From Thalassobacillus devorans (lineage in GTDB: Bacteria; Bacillota; Bacilli; Bacillales; Halobacillaceae), in the NCBI RefSeq assembly GCF_900176565.1, contig NZ_FXEH01000005.1, positions 459,384 to 523,383 of the forward strand: DNA of 64,000 nucleotides, written 5' to 3'. Shown one piece after another: positions 17,199 to 25,634 of the stretch. The stretch's first letter is position 1, and every line of letters starts with the position of its first letter. Under the pieces are notes generated by a model, which saw nothing but the letters and a program-made list of their open reading frames with translations, was not told the DNA's origin and ran no database searches. Both the position numbers and the translations under genes were made by a program.

Positions 17199-18471
17199 TA
17201 TCTTCCTGTATATATCGCTGTTTTTAATCTGGTTCATGCTGTTCTACCATATGTTTTTAATGCAGGGCGGCTATCTTCACATGCTCCATTATAAAAAAAC
17301 GTGCGAAAAATGGCACAGACAGACAAAAGATTTTCCAACGGTGAGTGTATTGATCCCTGCCCATAATGAAGAAGTAGTCATTGAAAACACCTTAAATGCG
17401 ATGCTGCGGTTGAATTATCCGAAAAACAAATTGGAAATCGTCGTCATCAATGATAATTCGAGTGATGCAACCGGTGATATTGCCGATGCTTATGCCCTTA
17501 AATACCCGGTAATCAAAGCGGTCCATACGAAACCGCCTAACGCAGGAAAAGGAAAATCGGGTGCATTGAACCATGGCTTGGCTGCTTCACAAGGCGAAGT
17601 AATTGTCGTATACGATGCCGATAATACCCCGGAGCCCGACGCAATTAAAAACCTGGCCCTCGGAATTCAAAACGATAAAAAAGCAGGAGCAATTGTTGGC
17701 AAGTTCCGGGTTACCAACGCCAACCAAAACCTTTTGACCCGCCTGATCAACATCGAAACGATCACCTTTCAATGGCTGGCCCAAGCCGGCCGCTGGTTCT
17801 GGTTCAAAATGAGTACGATACCCGGCACGAATTTCGCTATCAGGCGTTCGATTTTAGAAGAACTCGGCGGCTGGGATGAAAAGGCTTTGTCTGAAGATAC
17901 GGAACTTAGCTTCCGGGTTTACAACCTCGGCTATCACATTCGCTTCTTCCCGGCAGCAATCACATGGGAACAAGAGCCTGAAACAATCAGGGTTTGGTGG
18001 AAACAGCGGACACGCTGGGCGAGAGGTAATGAGTATGTAATCCTCAAGTATCTGCTTGGGTTCCACCGGCTGAAAAGGAAAAAGATCGCTATCGATCTCA
18101 CCTATTTCCTGTTCACCTATTTGTTGTTTTTCGCTGGGGTTATTATATCCCATACGATTTTTGTGCTGAACCTATTTCTCGACCTCAAGCTTTCGATCGG
18201 GCTCGTCTCTTATATTCTGTTAATACTCGGGTTTTTGTTGTTTGTAACAGAGGTCACCCTGGCGCTCAGCTTCGAAAGGAAACAGCTGACCTGGAAAAAC
18301 TTCTTTGTTGTTTTGTTTATGTATTTCACCTATTCCCAGCTTTGGATCCTGCTCGTCATCTATGCCACTTATCTGGAAACGAAACGGGTTCTTTTCCGCC
18401 AGGAAGTCACCTGGTATAAAACTCAACGATTCAAAGGAAAGCAGCCGAATGAAAATCGCTCGGCATCTTGA
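17191..18471 (+). CDS. Family 2 processive glycosyltransferase (YdaM-like, cellulose/PNAG synthase type)
   Basis: The 426 residues have one N-terminal membrane segment, a GT-A domain and three or four C-terminal segments. Catalytic motifs are complete: 'VSVLIPAHNEE', 'VINDNSSD', 'VVYDADN' (DxD), 'ALSEDTELSFRV' (ED, base) and 'QRTRWARGN' (Q/RxxRW), as in processive beta-glycan synthases. Its best functional model is B. subtilis YdaM, the polymerase of the c-di-GMP-linked yda exopolysaccharide. The start is TTG at 17191 with GGAGGG 6 nt upstream, overlapping the previous gene. The sugar donor is not known; the nearby epimerase suggests a HexNAc. Confidence 0.92.
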   Translation: MADIFLYISLFLIWFMLFYHMFLMQGGYLHMLHYKKTCEKWHRQTKDFPTVSVLIPAHNEEVVIENTLNAMLRLNYPKNKLEIVVINDNSSDATGDIADAYALKYPVIKAVHTKPPNAGKGKSGALNHGLAASQGEVIVVYDADNTPEPDAIKNLALGIQNDKKAGAIVGKFRVTNANQNLLTRLINIETITFQWLAQAGRWFWFKMSTIPGTNFAIRRSILEELGGWDEKALSEDTELSFRVYNLGYHIRFFPAAITWEQEPETIRVWWKQRTRWARGNEYVILKYLLGFHRLKRKKIAIDLTYFLFTYLLFFAGVIISHTIFVLNLFLDLKLSIGLVSYILLILGFLLFVTEVTLALSFERKQLTWKNFFVVLFMYFTYSQLWILLVIYATYLETKRVLFRQEVTWYKTQRFKGKQPNENRSAS

Positions 18472-18485
18472 TAGGTGAGAAGGAG

Positions 18486-19583
18486 TTGAAAAAGACACTG
18501 ATGATGCTGATTATCCTGATAGTAGCCTTCAATATTGCTTTCTTTTCCAAGGGAGCACTTGGAAGAACCAGCAACGATGATACGGTTCAGTTCATTGAAA
18601 AATGGTTGAAAAATGACGATGGTGCACTAGCAACCTATATGAAGGAAACGGTCGAGGCAGACGAAGATAAAGTTCAAGGAAGAGAAGCCTTATCAGAATC
18701 ACTCGGGTTATGGATGTTATATACAGTTGAAAGTGATGACAAAGAACGGTTTGAAGAAAGCTTCCGAATACTATCGGAAGCTTTTATGTCAAAGGATGGA
18801 TTCATCACGTGGAAACTTCCCGAAAACGGATCCGCCCGGGAAGACACCAACGCCTTGGTTGATGACCTACGCATCTACAAAGCGCTGGTGTCTGCCCATC
18901 GTAAATGGAAAGAACCAGAATATCAAACGACTGCCGATAAAATCGGGGCGTTTCTCGGAGACCATCTCATCTTTCAATCTGTCATGGTCGATTTTTACGA
19001 CAGGTTCTATGACTATCAAACCAAGTCGATTACGCTCTCCTATTTGGATCCGGAAGCGATAGAGTTGTTAAATGAAAACGGTCATTTGACTTCTTTCAGT
19101 TATGAAAAAATACTGGGTGTGCTGCACAACATGCCGATGCATAATGGCTTTTATCCCAAGACCTACCATATAGATAAGAACCGGATGGTATATGACGAAG
19201 AAATAAACATGATCGATCAACTGCTTGTTGCCATCAATCGATCCCAACTCGGCTATGGCTCGGAAGAATTAATGGAGTTTATCAATCAGCAGTTGAGCGA
19301 AAGAGGTGTGTTGAATGGCAGATATAGTATGGAAACGAAAGAAGCAATGGTTGATTATGAATCTCCGGCTATTTATGGGTTCGTCATTCTTCAAGCCATT
19401 CATAGCGAAGAAAAGGAACTTGCAACGAAAGCCTATAAACGGATGGTCGAGTTCCGCGTCACCCGGTCTAAATACAAAGGCGCCTACTCTATCAACGAAA
19501 AACAAAACACCCATATTTTCGATAACCTTGTTCCGCTATTAGCAATTGAAAGGCTCAAAAATATCGGCTGGGTGCAAGAATAG
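18486..19583 (+). CDS. GH8-like (YdaJ-like) membrane-anchored glycoside hydrolase
   Basis: The 365 residues start with a hydrophobic anchor ('KKTLMMLIILIVAFNIAFFS') followed by an all-helical domain. 'REALSESLGLWMLY' and 'TNALVDDLRIYKALV' occupy the places of the GH8 catalytic glutamate (S-E-G/S-x-G) and the D-x-D region, so an (alpha/alpha)6 barrel hydrolase is likely. In yda and cellulose operons such enzymes trim the polymer. I prefer the TTG at 18486 (AGGTGAG 6 nt upstream) to an upstream in-frame TTG at 18468 inside the preceding gene's stop. It is fourth in the operon. Confidence 0.8.
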   Translation: MKKTLMMLIILIVAFNIAFFSKGALGRTSNDDTVQFIEKWLKNDDGALATYMKETVEADEDKVQGREALSESLGLWMLYTVESDDKERFEESFRILSEAFMSKDGFITWKLPENGSAREDTNALVDDLRIYKALVSAHRKWKEPEYQTTADKIGAFLGDHLIFQSVMVDFYDRFYDYQTKSITLSYLDPEAIELLNENGHLTSFSYEKILGVLHNMPMHNGFYPKTYHIDKNRMVYDEEINMIDQLLVAINRSQLGYGSEELMEFINQQLSERGVLNGRYSMETKEAMVDYESPAIYGFVILQAIHSEEKELATKAYKRMVEFRVTRSKYKGAYSINEKQNTHIFDNLVPLLAIERLKNIGWVQE

Positions 19584-19676
19584 AAACGACCAAATTCTGT
19601 TTATTACCACTTTATAGATGTAAGCAGCTATACAATTACCTGCTGGATGAATCTCTAAAGAAAGTTGGTAGATAAT

Positions 19677-20804
19677 ATGAAGAAAATAATGGTAGTGTTC
19701 GGGACCAGACCAGAAGCAATTAAGATGTGTCCCCTGGTGAAGGAACTCAAGGCCAGAGATCATTTGGAAACAGTCGTATGTGTGTCCGGGCAGCATCGGG
19801 AAATGTTAACGCAAGTATTGGAGGCATTTGATGTCATTCCTGATTATAACCTATCTATCATGAAAGACAAACAGACATTATTTGATGTAACCATAAATAT
19901 CCTGGCAAAAATGAAAGCTGTCCTTGAAGATGAGAAACCTGATGTCGTTTTAGTCCATGGGGATACTTCTACTACTTTTGTAACTGCTTTAGCATGTTTT
20001 TACTTACAAATACCAGTGGGTCATGTAGAAGCAGGGCTACGGACTTATAACCTAAATTCCCCATACCCGGAAGAATTCAATCGGCAAGCCGTTGGAATTC
20101 TCGCGCAGTATCACTTCGCCCCTACAGAAATGTCCAGGGATAATTTAGTGAACGAGGGGAAGGATCCCTCATCCATCTATATTACAGGTAATACGGCTAT
20201 AGATGCGTTGAAAACCACAATAAGAGATGATTACTATCATGAGCAACTGGACTGGGCTTCGGACAGCCGATTGATTATGATTACCGCTCATCGAAGGGAA
20301 AACCTTGGAGAGCCAATGGAAAATATGTTTAAAGCCATCAAGAGGATCGTCGACGAACATCCCGACATTAAAGCCATCTACCCCATCCACATGAACCCTG
20401 TTGTCAGGGAAGCAGCAAATAAAATACTTGGAAATAATGAAAGAATAAGAATCATTGAACCATTGGAAGTTTTAGATTTCCATAACTTCCTCTCCAGATC
20501 CTATTTGATACTCACCGATAGCGGCGGAATCCAGGAGGAAGCTCCAAGCTTAGGGAAACCCGTACTGGTTATGCGTGATACTACCGAGCGTCCGGAAGGT
20601 ATTGCTGCTGGAACATTGAAGTTAGTGGGTATCGAGGAAGAAAACATTTATTATTACTTTAAACTTCTCCTGGAGGATGAAGAAGCCTATAGAAAAATGA
20701 GTCAAGCAAGTAATCCTTATGGTGATGGTTTTGCGAGCAAGCGTATCGTAGATATATTAGAGCCATATCCAATAGAAGTAAGTGAAAAAATTACGATGAT
20801 ATAA
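19677..20804 (+). CDS. wecB: UDP-N-acetylglucosamine 2-epimerase (non-hydrolysing)
   Basis: The 375 residues carry the family marks 'VVFGTRPEAIKMCPLV', 'VHGDTSTTFVTALACFY', 'HVEAGLRTYNLNSPYPEEFN', 'ITAHRRENLGEPMENMF' and 'LTDSGGIQEEAPSLGKPVLV'. It interconverts UDP-GlcNAc and UDP-ManNAc in the cytoplasm, supplying ManNAc for teichoic acid linkage units or exopolysaccharide. It is 93 nt downstream of the GH8-like gene on the same strand, so it may feed this operon. The start is placed at ATG 19677; an upstream TTG at 19665 is possible, and the ribosome site is weak for both. Confidence 0.93.
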   Translation: MKKIMVVFGTRPEAIKMCPLVKELKARDHLETVVCVSGQHREMLTQVLEAFDVIPDYNLSIMKDKQTLFDVTINILAKMKAVLEDEKPDVVLVHGDTSTTFVTALACFYLQIPVGHVEAGLRTYNLNSPYPEEFNRQAVGILAQYHFAPTEMSRDNLVNEGKDPSSIYITGNTAIDALKTTIRDDYYHEQLDWASDSRLIMITAHRRENLGEPMENMFKAIKRIVDEHPDIKAIYPIHMNPVVREAANKILGNNERIRIIEPLEVLDFHNFLSRSYLILTDSGGIQEEAPSLGKPVLVMRDTTERPEGIAAGTLKLVGIEEENIYYYFKLLLEDEEAYRKMSQASNPYGDGFASKRIVDILEPYPIEVSEKITMI

Positions 20805-20845
20805 TTCTATCCCCAGCTCCTCAAATATTCAGATAAAAGCTAACA

Positions 20846-20888
20846 AAAACACTCCGGCTCATCCATTCATTGGATGACCGGAGTGTTT
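20846..20888. terminator. Bidirectional terminator between wecB and the symporter gene
   Basis: ACACTCCGG and CCGGAGTGT plus inner TCATCC / GGATGA pair into one long stem with an A-run on the left and TTT on the right. It serves both convergent genes. Confidence 0.85.
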
Positions 20889-20912
20889 CATAGAGATAAG
20901 AATATTAATAAG

Positions 20913-22136
20913 TTAAGAAGCTGCAGTTGCTACGTTTTCTTCTTCTTCCTCCTTAGAATCAACAACAACACAGGCACTGGCATCACCGACAACATTGACG
21001 GCTGTACGGAACATATCTAAAATACGGTCGATTGCTGCTACAAGTGCGATACCTTCTAATGGCAAATTGACCGAAGCGAGCACCATCGTCAGCATGACCA
21101 GTCCTGCTCCAGGCACACCGGCTGAACCGATAGAAGCTAACGTAGCTGTTATGACTACGATCAGAAGTTCCATAAAACTCAGGTTGACGCCGTAAAATTG
21201 AGCGACGAACATCACTGCAATTCCTTGGTAGATGGCTGCTCCGTCCATATTAATCGTCGCACCTAATGGCAAAACAAAACTGCTCGTCGTCCGAGATACC
21301 CCTAAGTTCTCCTGGGTATTTTTCATCGTCACAGGAAGTGTTCCCGCACTACTGCAGGTACTGAATCCTACCAAAGCTGCTTCGGAAATGCCTTTAAAGA
21401 ACTTGATCGGATTCATATTGGCAAACGTTTTGACCGCTATCGAATAGACAATGATTGCGTGTAGAATAGAAGCGATAGCCATTGCTAAGATTATTTTCAG
21501 TAATGGAGCCAAAATGGACAGCCCATGATCACCTACTACCGGAGCAATTAAACCAAATACACCAATAGGAGCTACTTTCATGACGATCGCAGTAATCTTG
21601 TACATAACTTGAGCAAAGGATTCAAAGAAGTCATATACTGGTTTCCCTTTATCCCCCAAGCTTGTAACTGCAATACCGATAAATAAAGCAAAAAAGATAA
21701 CTTGAAGAACAGATCCTTCTACAAGTGACTGGAAAGGGTTGGTCGGAACGATATTTAAAAATGTATCGACAATGCCCTCTGTTTCACCAGGTTTAACCGT
21801 TTCTCCAGAATCAACGGATACATCCAGATTCGCGCCCGGCTTAATGACAAAAGCAAAAAACAAACCAATGGAAACAGCCAGAAAGGTGGTAGTTAAATAA
21901 TATATAATTGATTTACCACCCAATTTACCTAGGTTTTTCACGTTTCCAGAATTGGCTACTCCAACAATCAAGGTAGACAGAATTAATGGAATAATAATAA
22001 ATTTAATCAGCCGAAGAAAAAGATCACCTAACGGTTGTACAAGATGAGTATGATTGCTGAATAATGTACCAAAGGCGATCGCCAAAATAAAGGCTGCAAA
22101 AATCTGACCGATTAAATTGCCTTTTAATAATTTCAT
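20913..22136 (-). CDS. Dicarboxylate/amino acid:cation symporter (DAACS/GltT-DctA family)
   Basis: This 407-residue membrane protein has the family marks 'FLRLIKFIIIPLILSTLIVG' in the third segment, the serine-rich hairpin 'FSTCSSAGTLPVTMKN' near residue 268, 'LPLGATINMDGAAIYQG' near 293 (sodium/substrate site), and 'GSAGVPGAGLVML' for hairpin 2. It imports glutamate, aspartate or C4-dicarboxylates with Na+ or H+; the exact substrate cannot be fixed. The acidic C-terminal tail (EEEEEN) is cytosolic. AAGAGG lies before the ATG. Confidence 0.93.
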   Translation of the reverse strand: MKLLKGNLIGQIFAAFILAIAFGTLFSNHTHLVQPLGDLFLRLIKFIIIPLILSTLIVGVANSGNVKNLGKLGGKSIIYYLTTTFLAVSIGLFFAFVIKPGANLDVSVDSGETVKPGETEGIVDTFLNIVPTNPFQSLVEGSVLQVIFFALFIGIAVTSLGDKGKPVYDFFESFAQVMYKITAIVMKVAPIGVFGLIAPVVGDHGLSILAPLLKIILAMAIASILHAIIVYSIAVKTFANMNPIKFFKGISEAALVGFSTCSSAGTLPVTMKNTQENLGVSRTTSSFVLPLGATINMDGAAIYQGIAVMFVAQFYGVNLSFMELLIVVITATLASIGSAGVPGAGLVMLTMVLASVNLPLEGIALVAAIDRILDMFRTAVNVVGDASACVVVDSKEEEEENVATAAS

Positions 22137-22287
22137 AGATAATACCTCTTTTTCTATATAGTTTTCACCCGAGATAACCGGGCATCACAGACACACTTTG
22201 TCGTTTCACCACCTAACCGCTCATTTCCTGTCTTATTATAGCAAAAAATGGATACAAAAAGCTGATTAAATTTTAAGCTCCCATTAT

Positions 22288-22303
22288 CTGGAGGACCTGG
22301 GGT
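22288..22303. repeat. Palindromic GGAGGACC repeat, single unit (locus C)
   Basis: One exact copy of CTGGAGGACCTGGGGT between panD and the symporter gene, with no inverted partner nearby. Confidence 0.75.
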
Positions 22304-22325
22304 GAAACCAGAACCATTTTGACCA

Positions 22326-22364
22326 AAAAGAATCCAGTTGATTAAAACAACCAACTGGATTCTT
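22326..22364 (-). terminator. Terminator of panD
   Basis: AAAGAATCCAGTTG pairs with CAACTGGATTCTTT around an 11-nt loop, right after the panD stop codon; the stem is A/T-rich at its base on both sides. Confidence 0.8.
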
Positions 22365-22374
22365 TATAATTAAT

Positions 22375-22767
22375 TTATTGCTTTACACCTTCCGGCCAAT
22401 GGAGGTCATGTTCTTCTACAGAAGTGATTTCATTCTGTTCATCTACAAATACGACTCTTGGTCGAAGTGTTTCAATTTCTTCATCTGTCATCTGAGCAAG
22501 ACTTAATATGATAACGATATCCCCTGGAGAGAATAAATGAGCGGGAGGACCATTCAGACAAATTCTGCCTGAACCTTCTGGAGCAGGAATAGCATACGTT
22601 TTCCATCTCGTAGCATTTTTTAAGCTTGTGACTTGTACCATTTCATAAGGTTTAATATCGGCTTCTTTCATTAATTTTTGATCAATGGTAATACTGCCGA
22701 CGTAATCCAGTTCTGCTTCTGTAACTGTTGCTCGGTGTATTTTACCTTTGCACATCAGTCGCTGCAT
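22375..22767 (-). CDS. panD: Aspartate 1-decarboxylase
   Basis: The 130 residues match PanD. 'KIHRATVTEAELDYVGSITID' contains the Gly-Ser self-cleavage site that creates the pyruvoyl cofactor, and 'GSGRICLNGPPAHLFSPGD' is the conserved second half. It makes beta-alanine from aspartate for pantothenate. panB and panC, its usual partners, are not in the window. AAGGAGGAG precedes the ATG, and a small inverted repeat (GGTATG/CATACC, 22786-22804) lies in the leader. It is divergent from an APC permease. Confidence 0.95.
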   Translation of the reverse strand: MQRLMCKGKIHRATVTEAELDYVGSITIDQKLMKEADIKPYEMVQVTSLKNATRWKTYAIPAPEGSGRICLNGPPAHLFSPGDIVIILSLAQMTDEEIETLRPRVVFVDEQNEITSVEEHDLHWPEGVKQ

Positions 22768-23067
22768 GATAGAACTCCTCCTTTTGGTATGTATTCAGCA
22801 TACCTTCATACCTAAAGTGAATCAATTTCAGCTTAGTTACAATCTATATACATATTAGGTAATAATATTACTATTTTTTAGTAGTTCCTGTTTATGGTAC
22901 ATATTCCAATAAGAATATTAACGTTAAAATAAGCAGAAGCTACAAAACCCCCCCTTAAAAAATTGGTTTATCAGAAATACTATAACTGGGTTGCTTTATA
23001 TGAAAAATGGGAAAAGTTAAGGGATTAATTATAAAGTGGAATTCATTCCTAAAACCAGGAGGTAACT
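22768..23067. other. Divergent intergenic region panD / APC permease
   Basis: No gene was seen. It holds a short inverted repeat GGTATG...CATACC (22786-22804) next to the panD ribosome site, an A/T-rich middle part, and AGGAGG before the permease ATG. No clear consensus promoter could be picked. Confidence 0.5.
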
Positions 23068-24513
23068 ATGAGTAGAAAAACACTAGATAAAACATTAAAA
23101 CCCCATTGGGTGTGGGCAATTGCATTAGGCTCATCGATCGGGTGGGGAGCATTCGTCCTGCCAGTAGAATGGATGGGGAAAGCCGGGCCGTTAGGAGTCA
23201 TCATCGGATTTGCAATTGGCGCTGTCCTGATGGGACTGATTGCGGTCAGTTATGGTTTTCTCATTGAAAAATTCCCTGTTTCCGGCGGAGAGTTCGCTTA
23301 TTCTTTCATCAGCATGGGGAAAACACATGCGTTTATTTGTGGCTGGTTTTTAACACTGGGGTATATATGTATCGTCGCCCTGAATGCTTCCGCATTTGCG
23401 CTTATGTTCAAGTTCGTCTTCCCTGATTTCACAATGAATTTCAAACTTTATACGATAGCAGGATGGGACGTTTACTTAATCGAGATACTCGTTGCCACGA
23501 TTGCCTTAGCATTTTTCACCTATTTAAATATTAAAGGCAGCGGTTTATCTGGAAAAATGCAATTTATTTTCTGTCTGATCATGCTTGGTGGTGTCTTTAT
23601 TCTTACCACGCTAGTTGGCGGCACGCCACAAGGAAGTTTTGAAAACGTCCAGCCTTTATTCAAGCCTGAGATCTCTACATTAGCAGCGATTCTATCGATC
23701 GTAGCGATCGCGCCATGGGCATATGTAGGATTTGATAACATTCCTCAGGCAGCAGAAGAATTCAATTTTTCTTCTAAAAAAGCCTTCAGTTTGATTATTT
23801 TAGCGATTTTATTCGCATTAGTTTTATACAGCATGATGATTATCGCAACTGCTATGGCTAATCCATGGGAGCAAATGGTTGATGCAGGATATATTTGGGG
23901 AACCGGAGCAGCAATCAGCGACTTGCTTGGGACTACCGGCCTCTTCTTATTGGTTCTGGCACTGAGCATGGGGATATTCACCGGATTAAATGGTTTTACT
24001 ATTTCTTCAAGCCGTCTGTTATTTGCAATGTCACGTGCAAAAATTCTGCCGCCAGCTTTTTCTAAGCTTCATCCTAAGTCTGGAACTCCTTATGTGGGAA
24101 TCATCTTCACAGCCATTATCGCTTCCCTTGCCCCTTGGTTCGGGCGTGAAGTATTGCTGTGGGTCGTAGATATGTCATCGATCGGTGTATCCATCGCCTA
24201 TTTTTATACCAGTTATACCGCTTATACGTTTTATAAGTGGAGTACCGGGACGAAAGTCGAAAATGCGAATATCACAACCAATCCAACGAAAAAGTTCATT
24301 GCTTTATTGGGGATGATCGCCAGCATCGTCTTCATGCTGCTATTGCTACTACCGTTCTCACCTGCTTATTTAGGTATTGAATCCAGAATAGCCTTGATTA
24401 TCTGGATTGCATTAGGCGGTATATTCTATTTAGCAAATAGACAAGTATTCAATAACCTTTCAAACGAGGAACTCAGCTACCTGATCCTCGGCGAAAACAC
24501 CGCAAAAAAATAA
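23068..24513 (+). CDS. APC family amino acid/amine permease, paralogue 1
   Basis: The 481-residue protein has about twelve membrane segments. The family start 'LKPHWVWAIALGSSIGWGAF' holds the G-x-x-x-G-W-G ligand loop of segment 1, and 'PWAYVGFDNIPQAAEEFNFS' in segment 6 is the second part of the binding site. It is closely similar along its whole length to the permease at 53792. Substrate unknown; the family takes up amino acids, polyamines or amines such as ethanolamine. AGGAGG precedes the ATG. A palindromic repeat doubles as its terminator. Confidence 0.88.
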   Translation: MSRKTLDKTLKPHWVWAIALGSSIGWGAFVLPVEWMGKAGPLGVIIGFAIGAVLMGLIAVSYGFLIEKFPVSGGEFAYSFISMGKTHAFICGWFLTLGYICIVALNASAFALMFKFVFPDFTMNFKLYTIAGWDVYLIEILVATIALAFFTYLNIKGSGLSGKMQFIFCLIMLGGVFILTTLVGGTPQGSFENVQPLFKPEISTLAAILSIVAIAPWAYVGFDNIPQAAEEFNFSSKKAFSLIILAILFALVLYSMMIIATAMANPWEQMVDAGYIWGTGAAISDLLGTTGLFLLVLALSMGIFTGLNGFTISSSRLLFAMSRAKILPPAFSKLHPKSGTPYVGIIFTAIIASLAPWFGREVLLWVVDMSSIGVSIAYFYTSYTAYTFYKWSTGTKVENANITTNPTKKFIALLGMIASIVFMLLLLLPFSPAYLGIESRIALIIWIALGGIFYLANRQVFNNLSNEELSYLILGENTAKK

Positions 24514-24526
24514 GTATTACCATTAT

Positions 24527-24570
24527 CTGGAGGACCCGGGGTGTAAACGAAAACACCCCGGGTCCTCCAG
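24527..24570 (+). repeat. Palindromic GGAGGACC repeat pair (locus D), acting as terminator
   Basis: CTGGAGGACCCGGGGT (24527-24542) and ACCCCGGGTCCTCCAG (24555-24570) form a perfect 16-bp stem with a 12-nt loop. TTTTTG follows. It sits 14 nt after the permease stop codon. Confidence 0.85.
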
Positions 24571-24695
24571 TTTTTGTATGTTAGGGGCATCAATGGGTCA
24601 TTAGTTGCGTATACTTTCTTGATTGCTTTGGACTATTCATTGAAACGAAAGGAGGAGTACATAATCAGTCCAAATAAACTATAAGGAGTGATTGA

Positions 24696-25571
24696 ATGCA
24701 ACAGTGTGCCAACTGTAACGCAGAGTATCAGGGAGGAAAGTTCTGTGGAAATTGCGGCAAGCCTTTTAAAGCCCCGGCAACAGGAGTAAGTCAACCGCAC
24801 AACACTATGACTTCACAAGACAGCGAGTCCCTTCCGGTTTCTGATTCAACGGCGCCAGAATACCACCCTGCCGTTACTCAACAACAAGCGCAACCTGCCG
24901 CAGGTCCTCCTGCAACAGCTGATCCTGACACTTTCCAAGGTTCATCCGGTAATTTTGTTCAATCCACCAAAGAATATCTCGAATATTTGAAAGTGGTGTG
25001 CAAAGAACCAACCAGTGCTTTTCAGGAAGGAATCGACGATAACTTCGCTAAAGCCAAAAACACGTTGTTTTTGTTCTTGATACTAGCCGGGCTTACTGTA
25101 TACCTTGCCACCAAAAGTGTAACAGACCTTTTCGATCTTTTTGGATTTGGGTTTGATGTTCCATTTATGGCTGTGTTCTTCCCGGTTCTTATCACTGCTT
25201 TGATTGGGGTAATTGCAGTTAGTGTTACGATGTTTTTGTTGATAAAAATCGGGAAGCCTCAAACGCCTTCTTTTAAAGAAGTATCGGGGAGGTTTGTCAC
25301 CTTTCTAACAATCCCAACTATTTTGTTGGCCATTACCTGCTTGTTTTTATTATTGGACCTCATTTCTTTGGTACCATTTCTAAATGCTCTTACCTTATTC
25401 GGCCTTGCAGCAGCAATCCCATTTACCCTTTATTCTTTGCATAACGATAAAAAACTGGGCCTGGACCCATTCATCCACACGCTGCTGACTTACCTGATCT
25501 TATTCATCCTTATGCGTGTTGCGGTTGACCATATTGTTACAAGCATGACTGAAATGTTTATGCCATTTTAA
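24696..25571 (+). CDS. Zinc-ribbon membrane protein of unknown function
   Basis: The 291 residues begin with a zinc ribbon ('QCANCNAEYQGGKFCGNCGKPF': two CxxC pairs). A low-complexity linker rich in P, Q, S and T follows (residues 30-90), then about 25 charged residues and five membrane segments from residue 120 to the end. The family is not recognised beyond 'zinc ribbon plus Yip1/DUF-like membrane domain'. It is convergent with a second zinc-ribbon membrane gene (TcaA/YvbJ type), which suggests a shared envelope-stress role; this is inference. GGAGTG precedes the ATG. Confidence 0.75.
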   Translation: MQQCANCNAEYQGGKFCGNCGKPFKAPATGVSQPHNTMTSQDSESLPVSDSTAPEYHPAVTQQQAQPAAGPPATADPDTFQGSSGNFVQSTKEYLEYLKVVCKEPTSAFQEGIDDNFAKAKNTLFLFLILAGLTVYLATKSVTDLFDLFGFGFDVPFMAVFFPVLITALIGVIAVSVTMFLLIKIGKPQTPSFKEVSGRFVTFLTIPTILLAITCLFLLLDLISLVPFLNALTLFGLAAAIPFTLYSLHNDKKLGLDPFIHTLLTYLILFILMRVAVDHIVTSMTEMFMPF

Positions 25572-25576
25572 GCGAA

Positions 25577-25601
25577 AGGGGCCCTCAGTCGAGGGTCTTT
25601 T
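25577..25601 (+). terminator. Terminator of the zinc-ribbon gene
   Basis: GGCCCTC and GAGGGTC form a stem around AGTC, followed by TTTTTG. Confidence 0.8.
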
Positions 25602-25610
25602 TGAATGCAA

Positions 25611-25633
25611 AAAAAAGACGCCGAAGCGTCTCT
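25611..25633 (-). terminator. Terminator of the TcaA/YvbJ-like gene
   Basis: On the minus strand AGACGCTTCGGCGTCT forms a short stem followed by TTTTTTT, immediately after the stop codon. Confidence 0.8.
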
Positions 25634-25634
25634 A

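Noticed and set aside
18468-18486. TTG at 18468 as start of the GH8-like protein
   Set aside because: No ribosome site precedes it, while TTG 18486 has AGGTGAG 6 nt upstream and gives a cleaner membrane anchor.
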